A DNA stretch of 52,432 nucleotides from JABDDM01 sp038240295 (lineage in GTDB: Bacteria; Bacteroidota; Ignavibacteria; Palsa-1295): NCBI GenBank assembly GCA_038240295.1, contig JBBSDW010000004.1:1-52432 (forward strand), read 5' to 3'. Position numbers and translations under genes: made by a program. Below are positions 44,094 through 51,862 of this stretch, one piece after another; within the stretch, counting starts at the first letter, position 1, and each line of letters opens with the position of its first letter. A model generated the notes under the pieces. The model had not been told where the DNA came from. It made no database searches and saw only the letters and a list, made by a program, of their open reading frames with translations.

Positions 44094-44279
44094 ACCGGTT
44101 CGATCACGAGAAGCAGGCGCTTCACGGCACACGGTTAAAAGTGTGCTGAATCTCGATCGTGTGCCACAAAGGGCCTCCTTCGTGACCCGCACCCGAGCAC
44201 CAGAAAAAGTCGGTAGAACCTACGGACGGATCGATCCTCGTGTTATATTGCACAAAGATTGATTTAATGGAGGCTTTCT

Positions 44280-44567
44280 ATGTATATCAGTATCCGCAAG
44301 TACAAGACCGATCCTGAACACACGGATGAGGTGATGCGCCGAGTGGGTTTGGGATTCGCCCCTCTTCTGGCTGCAGGGCCGGGCTTTGTGAAGTACTATT
44401 GTTTTCGAAATGCCGAGGGAATCGTCAGTTCGATCAGCATTTTCGAATCCGAGGAGCAGGCCGAAGAATCCAATCGCGTCGCGGTTCACTGGGTGCGGCA
44501 AAACCTGAGCGAGCTGCTTCCGCATACGCCAGAGATCCTCGCAGGTGAGCTTATGGTCGACCACTGA
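44280..44567 (+). CDS. Small ABM-like (dimeric alpha/beta-barrel) protein, 95 aa
   Basis: Starts YISIRKYKTDPEHTDEVMRRV and continues FVKYYCFRNAEGIVSSISIFESEEQAEESNRVAVHWV. This beta-alpha-beta-beta pattern matches antibiotic-biosynthesis-monooxygenase-like domains, which form dimers and include heme- or quinone-related enzymes and many of unknown role. GGAGG stands 7 nt before the ATG, a strong ribosome-binding site and unusual for this region. lipB begins 51 nt later and may be cotranscribed. No catalytic residue can be assigned. Confidence 0.68.
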   Translation: MYISIRKYKTDPEHTDEVMRRVGLGFAPLLAAGPGFVKYYCFRNAEGIVSSISIFESEEQAEESNRVAVHWVRQNLSELLPHTPEILAGELMVDH

Positions 44568-44618
44568 AATTTGCATTTGCGTTTCTGTGTTGAGCAGACC
44601 TCACAAAACGAGATCTGA

Positions 44619-45287
44619 TTGCGCCTACTTGAACCCGGACTGATCCCATACGCGGAAGCGTGGCAAATGCAGCGCGAAATCTTCGAGCAGGTCGTTACGG
44701 CCAAAGAAGCCGACACGCTCCTACTCCTCGAACACCCACACGTCTTCACGCAAGGTCGGATCACCGATAAATCAAATCTCCTCTTCACTCCAGAACTGCT
44801 CGAATCGATCGGCGCAGAAACATTCGAGATCGATCGCGGCGGCGATGTCACCTATCATGGTCCCGGCCAACTCGTTGGCTATCCGATTCTCAATCTGTCG
44901 CATTTCAAAGAAGATCTTGGATGGTACCTGCGAAGGCTCGAAGCCTCCATCATCGATCTACTTGCGACCTACGACATCGTTGGTTATCCCATAGCAGGCC
45001 GTACTGGGGTTTGGACCGGGACTCAAGGAAACGAAGAAAAGATCTGCGCGATCGGCATTCGTGCCTCGCGATGGTGCACAATGCATGGATTCGCGTTTAA
45101 CGTCAGCACCGACCTAAGCTATTTTGATCACATCGTACCATGTGGAATCTCGGATAGGAAAGTGACGAGTCTCAAGAAAATTCTCGGTCGGCAAATTTCG
45201 ATGGACGAAGTAAAAGCGCGATACGTCGAGAGCTTTTCGAAGATCTTCGGTGTCACATTTTCGATGGTGGAGACTTCTTCGCGCTAA
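44619..45287 (+). CDS. lipB: Octanoyl-[acyl-carrier-protein]:protein octanoyltransferase LipB
   Basis: 222 aa with a TTG start; no in-frame ATG precedes it and the protein start (LRLLEPGLIPYAEAWQMQ) aligns with the usual LipB N-terminus. Family motifs: LLLLEHPHVFTQGR, DRGGDVTYHGPGQLVGYPIL, the catalytic Lys at 141 (EEKICAIGIR) and Cys at 175 (HIVPCGIS). The enzyme moves octanoate from acyl carrier protein to the E2 or GcvH lysine, the first step of lipoate assembly. This fits the nearby E1 and lpdA genes. lipA is not present. A GTG-started kinase relic begins 12 nt after its stop. Confidence 0.95.
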   Translation: MRLLEPGLIPYAEAWQMQREIFEQVVTAKEADTLLLLEHPHVFTQGRITDKSNLLFTPELLESIGAETFEIDRGGDVTYHGPGQLVGYPILNLSHFKEDLGWYLRRLEASIIDLLATYDIVGYPIAGRTGVWTGTQGNEEKICAIGIRASRWCTMHGFAFNVSTDLSYFDHIVPCGISDRKVTSLKKILGRQISMDEVKARYVESFSKIFGVTFSMVETSSR

Positions 45288-45298
45288 AAATCAAGAAA

Positions 45299-45676
45299 GT
45301 GCGAAGAATTATTATCGTCGGAAATTCGGGTTCAGGAAAATCGACACTCGCACGAGCGCTCACTGAGAAGCTCCAGAATCCTTGCATTGAGACCGACGCC
45401 ATCTTTCACCAGCCCGATTGGAAGGAACTCGATTCTGAATCCTTTACCCAGCAACTCGAGGAGTCGACTCGTGAAGATAGTTGGGTGCTTGATGGCAATT
45501 ACATTCGCTTCACCCGCAACACTTTCTGGCCGAGTACACGAGCGAGTTGGTCGCCTCCGCGATCTATGATTTGGGAAACCTATTTGTTCCCTCCATTGCA
45601 ATCGGTGAGATGGCAATTGGTGCCTTTAATTCTGCTCACGTTGACAGCAATCTATCGAAGATCGACGCGTTATTAA
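45299..45676 (+). pseudogene. Truncated P-loop kinase (adenylate/shikimate-kinase-like), fused out of frame to foreign sequence
   Basis: A GTG start gives a good nucleotide kinase beginning: RRIIIVGNSGSGKSTLARAL with a Walker A (GNSGSGKST), IETDAIFHQPDW and WVLDGNYIRFTRNTFWP near residues 62-79. In intact relatives this is followed by a strand and the lid. Here the family pattern stops after about residue 79. The remaining ~45 residues (STRASWSPPRSMIWE onward) are the out-of-frame reading of a PIN-domain gene, so the kinase has lost its C-terminal half. It probably cannot fold as an active kinase. The junction lies close to 45530. Confidence 0.75.
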
Positions 45677-45874
45677 CAGAGCTTCCGGTGCTTGACTGTG
45701 ATTCGGAGACCGCCGTCTTGTATGGCAAAATTCGCTTCGAACTTAAACGACGGGGCAGGCCGATTCCGGACAATGATGTTTGGATTGCTGCGATTGCTCT
45801 TCAACATGAGCTCATAGTATCACGAAGGACACCATTTTGAAAACATTGCGGAGTTAACATGTCGTGACTGGTGA
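45529..45874 (+). pseudogene. VapC-like PIN-domain remnant with missing 5' end and a frameshift
   Basis: In the frame after the kinase junction the sequence reads EYTSELVASAIYDLGN, then LFVPSIAIGEMAIGAFN, then LDCDSETAVLYGKIRFELKR and RRGRPIPDNDVWIAAIAL. These match the middle and C-terminal part of VapC ribonucleases, with the acidic residues in GEM, the D-x-E region and PDND. The first ~20 residues, including the leading catalytic Asp, are absent. The frame stops at 45840 after SRRTPF. A shift to the next frame there gives GHHFENIAELTCRDW and a stop at 45874, a typical PIN C-terminus. No VapB antitoxin is adjacent. I judge it a dead gene. Confidence 0.75.
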
Positions 45875-45959
45875 CTGGTCAAAGGTGCCTATGCCTCCTC
45901 AATAAAGCGTTACAATCTGAAAGGTCGGAAGCGCGGACTACGTTTGATTCGGCGCAACC

Positions 45960-48419
45960 TTAAAACTTTGTCGGCTCCGCTTCATGCATCAAGGCGATCG
46001 AGGCTTCGATCACATCGTCCGCCTGCGGTTTTGAGAAATAATCGCCGTCGGAGCCATAGGCTGGACGGTGCGGCTTCGCAGTGATCGTGACGGGCTTTGA
46101 ATCGAGCCAGCGATAGCCATCCTGATTCTCGAGTACTTCGCGGAGCATGTAGGAAGTTGCGCCTCCAGGCACATCTTCATCGAAGAAGATCACACGGTTG
46201 GTACGCTTGAGGGATTCAATGATCGAATGCTTCGTATCAAATGGAAGCAATGACTGCACATCGATCACTTCGAGCGAGATGCCAAGCGTGTCCAATTCTT
46301 TCGCTGCGTCCATCGCAAATCGGCAGCAAGCACCATAGGTCACGATCGTGATATCAGTCCCTGCGCGCAGCACCTCGGGGATCCCGACAGGCACTTTGAA
46401 GTCGCCAATGTTCGACGGGATAACTTCCTTTAAACGGTAGCCGCTCAGTACTTCTACAATAAGTGCTGTATCATCGGAGGCGAGCATCGTATTGTAAAAT
46501 CCTGCGGCCTGCGTCATGTTGCGCGGCACGAGAACGAGCATTCCACGAAGTGCACTTACGATCATCCCCATAGGCGAACCAGAATGCCAGACGCCTTCCA
46601 ATCGGTGGCCGCGCGTGCGCACGATGACCGGCGCTTTTTGGCCGCCCATCGTGCGCCATTGAAGCGTAGCAAGATCATCCGACATCGTCTCGAATGCGTA
46701 GAGCAAATAATCGAGATATTGGATCTCAACAATCGGCCGCAAACCGCGCATTGCCGCGCCGATGCCCTGGCCGAGAATTGTTGCTTCACGGATGCCCGTA
46801 TCGGTAACGCGTAAAAGTCCGTGCTTCGCCTGCAATCCTTCGAATGCAAGATTGACATCACCGATCGTACCAATATCTTCACCGATCGCAAAGACACGCG
46901 GATCGCGTGTGAGCGCCGCATCAAAGCAAGCTTGCAACACCTGACGACCGTCTACCTTCGCAGCATCCATCGAATATGTTGGCTTCACTTCCTCGATGTG
47001 GCGAGCAGCTTCCTTCGACTCGCTATACATGTGGGAGCTATACCGAGCATCATTGAGCGCTCGATTCTCATCTCGCCACTTCGCAAGTTCAAGCGTTGCC
47101 TCGGAATGCGACGCGCCGGTGTGGCGCAAAATTTTATTTACCGCGGCGAAAATATCACGACGTTGAGGTTCTTTGAGTCCCTGGAGTTCGATCGATATCT
47201 TCAGAATCACATCGGACTTTTCACTTGTCTCTGCGATCTTCGCAATGATCGCCGTGACCTGTTCGATCTCCTTTTTGATCGGCGCAAGATATGCCTCCCA
47301 CGCCCTCGACTTCGCTTCATCGACGATCTGCTTATTCTCGGCCTCAATCGATTCCAGCGCCTCATCCGTCGTGACGCCGGATTTGATCATCCAGTCGCGC
47401 ATCAACTTAATGCAGTCGTTCTCCTGCTCCCAGGCCAGTCGCGCTTTGGATTTGTATCGCTCGTGGCTGCCCGACGTCGAATGTCCCTGCGGCTGCGTAA
47501 GCTCTGTGATATGGTAGAGCGCAGGAATGTGATCCTTGCGAGTCCGTTCGACGCCTTCCTGATAAGCCTTACAGAGCGCCGGATAATCCCATCCCTTTAT
47601 GGTATAAAGTTGATAGCCGCCCTGATCGCTCAGTCCAAAACCGGAAAGAATATCCGAGATCGACTGCTTGCAGGTTTGGTATTCGGCGCCGACAGAAATT
47701 CCATAACCATCATCCCAAACGGAGACGACCATCGGGATCTTGAGCACACCCGCAGCATTTACAGCTTCAAAGAATAGCCCCTCCGAAGTACTCGCGTTGC
47801 CGATCGTACCGAAGGCAACCTCATTGCCTCCGTTCGAGAATTGATCGAATTGTTTGAGCTCCGGCAACTCACGAAAAAGCTTCGACGCATAGGCGAGTCC
47901 GACGAGCCGAGGCATCTGCCCCGCAGTGGGAGAAATATCGGCGGATGAATTCTTGATCTCCATCAGGTTTTTCCATGAACCATCCGGATTGAGCGAGCGC
48001 GTTGCAAAGTGACCGTTCATCATTCGCCCGGCGCTTGCAGGCTCCGCATCGACATCGGTATGCGCATAAAGCTGCGCGAAGAATTCCTGAATGCTGGAAG
48101 TGCCGGTCGCGAACATGAAGGTCTGGTCGCGATAATAACCCGCGCGCCAATCGCCTTTCCGGAACGCCTTTGCCATCGCGATCTGCGGGACTTCCTTGCC
48201 ATCACCGAAAATGCCAAACTTCGCTTTGCCCGTAAGCACTTCGCGTCGACCGAGCACGCTCGCCAAACGGCTTTGGTGAGCGATGCGGTAATCCTTCAAG
48301 ATCTCTTCTTTCGCATAGGGAAGTTTTTCCGCATGACCGTTTGAAGCTTCACCATTCGTGGTGGTGAGCTTCTCCTTGATCTTGATCTTCGGCGCTTGCG
48401 CGCGAGTTTTCTCTGGCAT
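45960..48419 (-). CDS. Fused E1 alpha-beta subunits of a branched-chain-type 2-oxoacid dehydrogenase
   Basis: 819 aa. After a Lys-rich N-terminal tail, residues ~35-440 are an E1 alpha domain and ~480-819 an E1 beta domain. The ThDP region reads GTIGNASTSEG followed by VVSVWDDGYGIS (205-242): the classical GDG is GNA here and the usual Asn pair is DDG, as in related Bacteroidota fusions. E1 beta motifs: VFAIGEDIGTIGD, FEGLQAKHG, VRTRGHRLEGVWHSGSP, IFFDEDVPGGA. Such enzymes decarboxylate 2-oxoacids and pass the acyl group to the lipoyl E2. It starts in a divergent region with a 127-bp tandem repeat. E2 is not in the window; lpdA is 2.2 kb away. Confidence 0.92.
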   Translation of the reverse strand: MPEKTRAQAPKIKIKEKLTTTNGEASNGHAEKLPYAKEEILKDYRIAHQSRLASVLGRREVLTGKAKFGIFGDGKEVPQIAMAKAFRKGDWRAGYYRDQTFMFATGTSSIQEFFAQLYAHTDVDAEPASAGRMMNGHFATRSLNPDGSWKNLMEIKNSSADISPTAGQMPRLVGLAYASKLFRELPELKQFDQFSNGGNEVAFGTIGNASTSEGLFFEAVNAAGVLKIPMVVSVWDDGYGISVGAEYQTCKQSISDILSGFGLSDQGGYQLYTIKGWDYPALCKAYQEGVERTRKDHIPALYHITELTQPQGHSTSGSHERYKSKARLAWEQENDCIKLMRDWMIKSGVTTDEALESIEAENKQIVDEAKSRAWEAYLAPIKKEIEQVTAIIAKIAETSEKSDVILKISIELQGLKEPQRRDIFAAVNKILRHTGASHSEATLELAKWRDENRALNDARYSSHMYSESKEAARHIEEVKPTYSMDAAKVDGRQVLQACFDAALTRDPRVFAIGEDIGTIGDVNLAFEGLQAKHGLLRVTDTGIREATILGQGIGAAMRGLRPIVEIQYLDYLLYAFETMSDDLATLQWRTMGGQKAPVIVRTRGHRLEGVWHSGSPMGMIVSALRGMLVLVPRNMTQAAGFYNTMLASDDTALIVEVLSGYRLKEVIPSNIGDFKVPVGIPEVLRAGTDITIVTYGACCRFAMDAAKELDTLGISLEVIDVQSLLPFDTKHSIIESLKRTNRVIFFDEDVPGGATSYMLREVLENQDGYRWLDSKPVTITAKPHRPAYGSDGDYFSKPQADDVIEASIALMHEAEPTKF

Positions 48420-48501
48420 TATGTCGCGGTTCCGGGGCAGATTTCGTTAGAAACCCTATAACACCAAAAAGGAAGTTTTGAGCCGTAGCTCCACCAATCA
48501 G

Positions 48502-48628
48502 GTGGGACACGCTTCAGCTTGTCCCAAACACTTTTTCGTTTGAGTCAATGATGACCAACATGCTCGCTATCTCCTGAAGGTTCTCTTTATTTAAGATTCG
48601 ATGGGGCAAGCTAAAGCGTACCCCACAT
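48502..48628. repeat. Tandem repeat unit 1 (127 bp) with inverted arms
   Basis: Lies between the divergent E1 and glycosyltransferase genes and repeats directly at 48629. Each unit has two 22-bp arms (48504-48525 and 48603-48624) that are inverted relatives of one another, GGGACACGCTTCAG... against the complement of GGGGCAAGCTAAAG..., about 78 nt apart. Each arm is itself a short hairpin (GGGACA/TGTCCC, GGGG/CCCC). Confidence 0.9.
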
Positions 48629-48756
48629 GTGGGACATGCTTCAGCTTGTCCCAAACACTTTTTCATCTGAGTTGATGATGACCAACATGCTCACGATCTC
48701 CTGAGATGTTCTCTTTATTCGAGATTCGATGGGGCAAGCTAAAGCATACCCCACAT
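48629..48756. repeat. Tandem repeat unit 2 (128 bp)
   Basis: Second unit, about 92% like unit 1 by eye, with arms at 48631-48652 and 48731-48752. It ends 48 bp before the chosen glycosyltransferase start. No coding potential. Confidence 0.9.
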
Positions 48757-48803
48757 GTGCTTGCGTAACTTTGCCCAATGAACCACGCACCACAGGATCC
48801 TCT

Positions 48804-49973
48804 TTGAAAATTCTCGCCATTACTTCGCGCGTACCATGGCCTTTGGAGAAAGGGGACAAGCTGCGTGCCTATCATCAGTTGCGCGAGTTATCGAAGCAGC
48901 ACGAGATCACCCTTTGCGCTCTGAACGATATCGAGCTTCATCCATCGGCCATTGAGGAGCTAAAGAAGTTTTGTAAAGAGGTCCATGTTTTCCCGCTCTC
49001 AAAAAAAATGATCGCGGGCAATCTGCTATCGGGGCTCCTCTCGAACCTGCCCCTGCAGGTCGCCTATTTTACAAGCCCGCGCATTTCTGTTCAGATCGAT
49101 AGAGTGATCGCAAGCACAAACCCCGATCGGATCTTTTGCCAATTGATCCGCACGGCAGAATATGGCACGCGAGCCCGCATACCCCGCACGCTCGATTACA
49201 TGGATGTCTTCTCCAAAGGCATCGAACGGCGCATCGATAAAGTTGGACCACTCAGAAAATTTCCATTCGAGCTTGAATGGAAACGGCTGCTGAAATATGA
49301 GGCCGAAGTTTTCTCACGGTTTGAGTCGCATACGATCATCTCACAGCAAGACCTTATGCTGCTTCCGGTGGAGCAGAAGGCGCATGTGGCGGTGATCCCG
49401 AATGGTGTGGATACCGCATTCTTCCATCCGATGAATCGTAAGAAGGATTTTCATTTGCTCTTCAATGGCAATATGAATTATCCGCCAAACATCGAAAGCG
49501 CCGCCTACATTGTAGAGAAGATCCTCCCGATCGTTTGGCGATCGAATCCTGAGGTTCGACTTCTCATCTCAGGGGCAACACCTTCTGAGCGAGTGCGAGC
49601 TTTAGCATCTGAGCGCGTGGTTGTAAGTGGCTGGGTCGATGACGTACGCGAAAGTTTCGCCCGTTCGATGATGCTTGTGGCACCGATGCAATCAAGCATC
49701 GGATTGCAGAACAAACTTCTCGAAGCAATGGCGATGGAAGTGACTTGCATCACCTCTACGCTTTCGAACAACGCGATCGGAGCTTTGGATGGCGAAGAAA
49801 TTTTAGTCGCGAACCAACCCGATGAATACGCGGAACAAATTCTCGACCTCCTCGCTCACCCCGAAAAGGCCGCTGCGATTGCAATGCGAGCGAGACTATT
49901 GGTGCTCGATCGATTTAGTTGGGAGCAGACATGTGAATTGCTCGAAAAAGTGATCGAGGGGAAATTCGCGTAG
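48804..49973 (+). CDS. GT4-family glycosyltransferase, TIGR03087-like
   Basis: 389 aa from a TTG at 48804 with AGGA 7 nt upstream. The longer frame from 48729 reads into repeat unit 2 and was not used. The start LKILAITSRVPWPLEKGDKLRAYHQL matches glycosyltransferases of the XrtA/PEP-CTERM-type clade (PYPPxKGDKxRxFH). GT-B features follow: IPNGVDTAFFHP, LLFNGNMNYPPNIESA, VVSGWVDDVRESFARSMMLVAP and the donor-site NKLLEAMAMEVTCITS with its Glu. Probably adds a sugar to a lipid-linked exopolysaccharide precursor in the cytoplasm. No other polysaccharide genes are beside it. Its last 78 bases overlap the convergent lipoprotein gene. Confidence 0.85.
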   Translation: MKILAITSRVPWPLEKGDKLRAYHQLRELSKQHEITLCALNDIELHPSAIEELKKFCKEVHVFPLSKKMIAGNLLSGLLSNLPLQVAYFTSPRISVQIDRVIASTNPDRIFCQLIRTAEYGTRARIPRTLDYMDVFSKGIERRIDKVGPLRKFPFELEWKRLLKYEAEVFSRFESHTIISQQDLMLLPVEQKAHVAVIPNGVDTAFFHPMNRKKDFHLLFNGNMNYPPNIESAAYIVEKILPIVWRSNPEVRLLISGATPSERVRALASERVVVSGWVDDVRESFARSMMLVAPMQSSIGLQNKLLEAMAMEVTCITSTLSNNAIGALDGEEILVANQPDEYAEQILDLLAHPEKAAAIAMRARLLVLDRFSWEQTCELLEKVIEGKFA

Positions 49974-50540
49974 GCTACGACTTCCCGGTCGTGAGGTTCC
50001 TGGAGTGAGGCGTGGAAGAATCCCTGCCGATGAGATTTGCGGGTAGAGGCGATAAGGGACCCGAAAGAACTTACCTGAATCGATCGTTACTCGATCTCCA
50101 TTTACATAGCCCTTCGCAAGGAATCTGAAGGTACCACTCATGACCTTTTGGACTGTGTCGATCTGGCTGACATCAACCGAGCCACCGTGGATAGAGTCAA
50201 TCACATAAAAGGCGGTTAGATAGGTGGCAGAGCCCCCATCCTTAGCAGAGAGTGAATATTTACCCGGAGCTGAAAACTGTTGAAGGGTAAGATTGACACT
50301 CTCAGCCCTATTCGCAGCGATGGCATTTACCGTAAGGATGCTATCCTTCGTGGCGAAGGCACAATCGAGCGTCAGAAATCCTGGATCACCTGCGACACTC
50401 AAATCTGGAATCGAATCTCGCTGCCCGGCGACGGTGTAAGCAACATATCCATTGCTGAGCCGCGTCGGAGGTGTAGTTGTACTAGTTTGTGAACAACTGC
50501 AAATCAGAAGAGCAGCGAGAATGAGCAGGTGTTTCATCCG
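49896..50540 (-). CDS. Hypothetical lipoprotein, DUF6252-like, with overlong 3' end
   Basis: 214 aa from the ATG at 50540; the frame upstream to 50606 adds a non-signal sequence. Signal MKHLLILAALLICSC with lipobox Cys, then QTSTTTPPTR. The body (VAYTVAGQRDSIPDLSVAGD, GFLTLDCAFATKDSILTVNA, YLTAFYVIDSIHGGSVDVSQIDTV, VMSGTFRFLAKG, GDRVTIDSGKF) matches the layout of small Bacteroidota lipoproteins such as DUF6252, which end close to an xITxGxF motif. The 40-odd residues after SGKF are Arg/Pro-rich and run into the opposite glycosyltransferase gene. The natural stop may have been lost by mutation or frameshift. Confidence 0.68.
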   Translation of the reverse strand, partial: RMKHLLILAALLICSCSQTSTTTPPTRLSNGYVAYTVAGQRDSIPDLSVAGDPGFLTLDCAFATKDSILTVNAIAANRAESVNLTLQQFSAPGKYSLSAKDGGSATYLTAFYVIDSIHGGSVDVSQIDTVQKVMSGTFRFLAKGYVNGDRVTIDSGKFFRVPYRLYPQISSAGILPRLTPGTSRPGSRSLREFPLDHFFEQFTCLLPTKSIEHQ

Positions 50541-50590
50541 TAAATAAAGGACGATAATCCAGAAACATTCGAGCAAAAATGTATGGCGTG

Positions 50591-50840
50591 GTGCCCTTAC
50601 GGGCACTTAATTGAGATGAGCTGCGTTTTATAGTATCGGATCCTTACCCTTTATGTCGACCCCCATTATTCATGTGAAAGTTGAGCGTCCAAAGTGCAAC
50701 GCTCGGGGTAAGGTACTATTCTGAGAGAATCGAATTATGAATTTAGTTTGCACACATCTCCAGTCAACCCTCCAAAACAGACCAAATTTGGCAGTTGGAG
50801 TGTGCAATTATTAAAAAAGTTTGTACACATCGGGTACCCG
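50591..50840. other. Hairpin-dense intergenic region
   Basis: Four inverted-repeat structures are packed in 250 bp without a gene: GTGCCC/GGGCAC (50591-50606); ATAGTA and CCTTACCC (50630-50649) paired with GGGTAAGG and TACTAT (50706-50719), enclosing GAGCGT/ACGCTC (50683-50704); TTGCACA and CTCCA (50748-50762) with TTGGAG and TGTGCAA (50795-50807); and the palindrome CGGGTACCCG (50831-50840). It lies past the 3' end of the pentapeptide gene and upstream of the lipoprotein gene on the minus strand, so parts may be a terminator and a leader. Confidence 0.6.
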
Positions 50841-50850
50841 AGCGCGGACG

Positions 50851-51459
50851 TTATTCGATGACGATGTCAAAACTACTAAGTAAACCTAAAACGTCCGGCA
50901 GGTTGAATTTCGCTTTGCGGATGATGTTTCGGGTCGGGTCGATCTGATAGCCTTGTGCGTCGGTGAAGTCGGCTTTGGTGAGGATCGTATGTTGGAAGAC
51001 GCAATCTTCGAACGTGCTGCCGGAGAAATCGGAGCCAGTCATGTCGGCTTCCGCAAAATCGACATTCTGCATTCGGCACTTCGAGAATTTCGTCTCGCGA
51101 AGTTTGAGTTGCGCGAAGGAGCAATGCCGGATCACGCACTTGTAGAACGAGACTCGCATCAGCGTTTGCTTCGAAGTGAAGAAGTTGATCCCTTCGAGTT
51201 TCGATTCCTTGAACGCCACTTGCATCAGCGTCCCGTCGATCTTCACCGAACTGATCGCGCAGCCTTCGAAAATGCAATCGACGAATTTCTTATCGCGAAG
51301 ATCGGTGTTAATGAGCGTCAGCCGCTCGAAAGTCTCGCCCTCGTATTCGTCGAGGTCTAGCTCCTGTTCGTAATCGTACTGATTGAGATCTGTCAAGGTG
51401 GCAATCTTAGTAAATATTCGTTCAAAAATACCACCGATAGTCGGATCACCAACTTTCAA
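50851..51459 (-). CDS. Pentapeptide-repeat protein, 202 aa
   Basis: After an N-terminal acidic segment (EQELDLDEYEGETFERL), the sequence runs in five-residue steps with a central Phe or Leu, for example LINTDLRDKKFVDCIFEGC, LRETKFSKC, VDFAEADMTGSDFSGSTF and ADFTDAQGY, which build a quadrilateral beta-helix. The C-terminus (YQIDPTRNIIRKAKFNLPDV then LLSSFDIVIE) is the conserved cap of the McbG/YjcF-like group. Some relatives mimic DNA and protect gyrase from quinolones; most have no known role. Only the first Met is a plausible ATG start; a TTG 20-odd codons later could be used instead. A divergent antitoxin gene starts 44 nt away. Confidence 0.85.
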   Translation of the reverse strand: MKVGDPTIGGIFERIFTKIATLTDLNQYDYEQELDLDEYEGETFERLTLINTDLRDKKFVDCIFEGCAISSVKIDGTLMQVAFKESKLEGINFFTSKQTLMRVSFYKCVIRHCSFAQLKLRETKFSKCRMQNVDFAEADMTGSDFSGSTFEDCVFQHTILTKADFTDAQGYQIDPTRNIIRKAKFNLPDVLGLLSSFDIVIE

Positions 51460-51503
51460 ACAGGATTCGGAACCATAAATCGCCGCGAAAAGCTTTCCCT
51501 AAC

Positions 51504-51701
51504 ATGAACAGTTATGTGATCACGCCAAAGAGTCAGGCCGAACAGAAGGAGTTGAATCGCTTCCTTGCATCTGCGCATCTGGCCGCAAAAGTGCTGAGCG
51601 ATGATGAGAAGGAGGAGATTGGGTTAATGCTCATGATGTCTGACGTGGATCCGAACGATACCGTTTCGGAAGAAGATATCAGAAACCTACGAGCCGAGTG
51701 A
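51504..51701 (+). CDS. Orphan antitoxin-like protein, 65 aa
   Basis: Starts MNSYVITPKSQAEQKELNRFL, then LSDDEKEEIGLMLMMSDVDPNDTVSEEDIRNLRAE. The N-terminal xTYxIxPK strand, the central helix and the E-x-x-G-L-x-L-x-x-M-x-x-x-D motif match the small antitoxins (DUF2683-like) found next to RelE/ParE toxins in Bacteroidota. The stop TGA overlaps a GTG that begins a toxin-like reading frame, but that frame ends after 16 codons. So the antitoxin looks intact while its partner is gone. It could remain as a regulator or simply be decaying. Confidence 0.72.
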   Translation: MNSYVITPKSQAEQKELNRFLASAHLAAKVLSDDEKEEIGLMLMMSDVDPNDTVSEEDIRNLRAE

Positions 51702-51748
51702 AGGTTATCTTCACGTCGCGATTCGCAAGCGACCTCCATACCCAATGA
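51698..51748 (+). pseudogene. RelE/ParE toxin stub, 16 codons
   Basis: A GTG at 51698, overlapping the antitoxin stop (GTGA), opens the frame VKVIFTSRFASDLHTQ then TGA. The pattern K-V-x-F-T-x-x-F-x-x-D-L is the normal beginning of RelE/ParE-family toxins (~95 aa). The sequence after the stop shows no continuation in any of the three forward frames, so the rest was deleted, not merely frameshifted. The short length makes the family call tentative; the position and coupling support it. Confidence 0.6.
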
Positions 51749-51862
51749 CCAGTCCGTTAAGCCGTAAATCTCCGCCAGGATCGATGCAATGAAAAAAAGC
51801 ATCTCTCTGTCGTCAACGAAAGCAAAGCTTACAGAAACAGTTTATGAATTTGTTTACGACGC

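Noticed and set aside
45547..45840. PIN-domain frame read as a complete gene from TTG at 45547
   Set aside because: It lacks the first catalytic Asp segment and ends early through a frameshift, so it is treated as a remnant.
46821..47777. 318-codon plus-strand frame opposite the fused E1 gene
   Set aside because: Composition of a shadow frame; E1 motifs occupy the whole region on the minus strand.
48502..48756. Possible CRISPR array
   Set aside because: Only two long near-identical units with no short-repeat/spacer structure and no cas genes.
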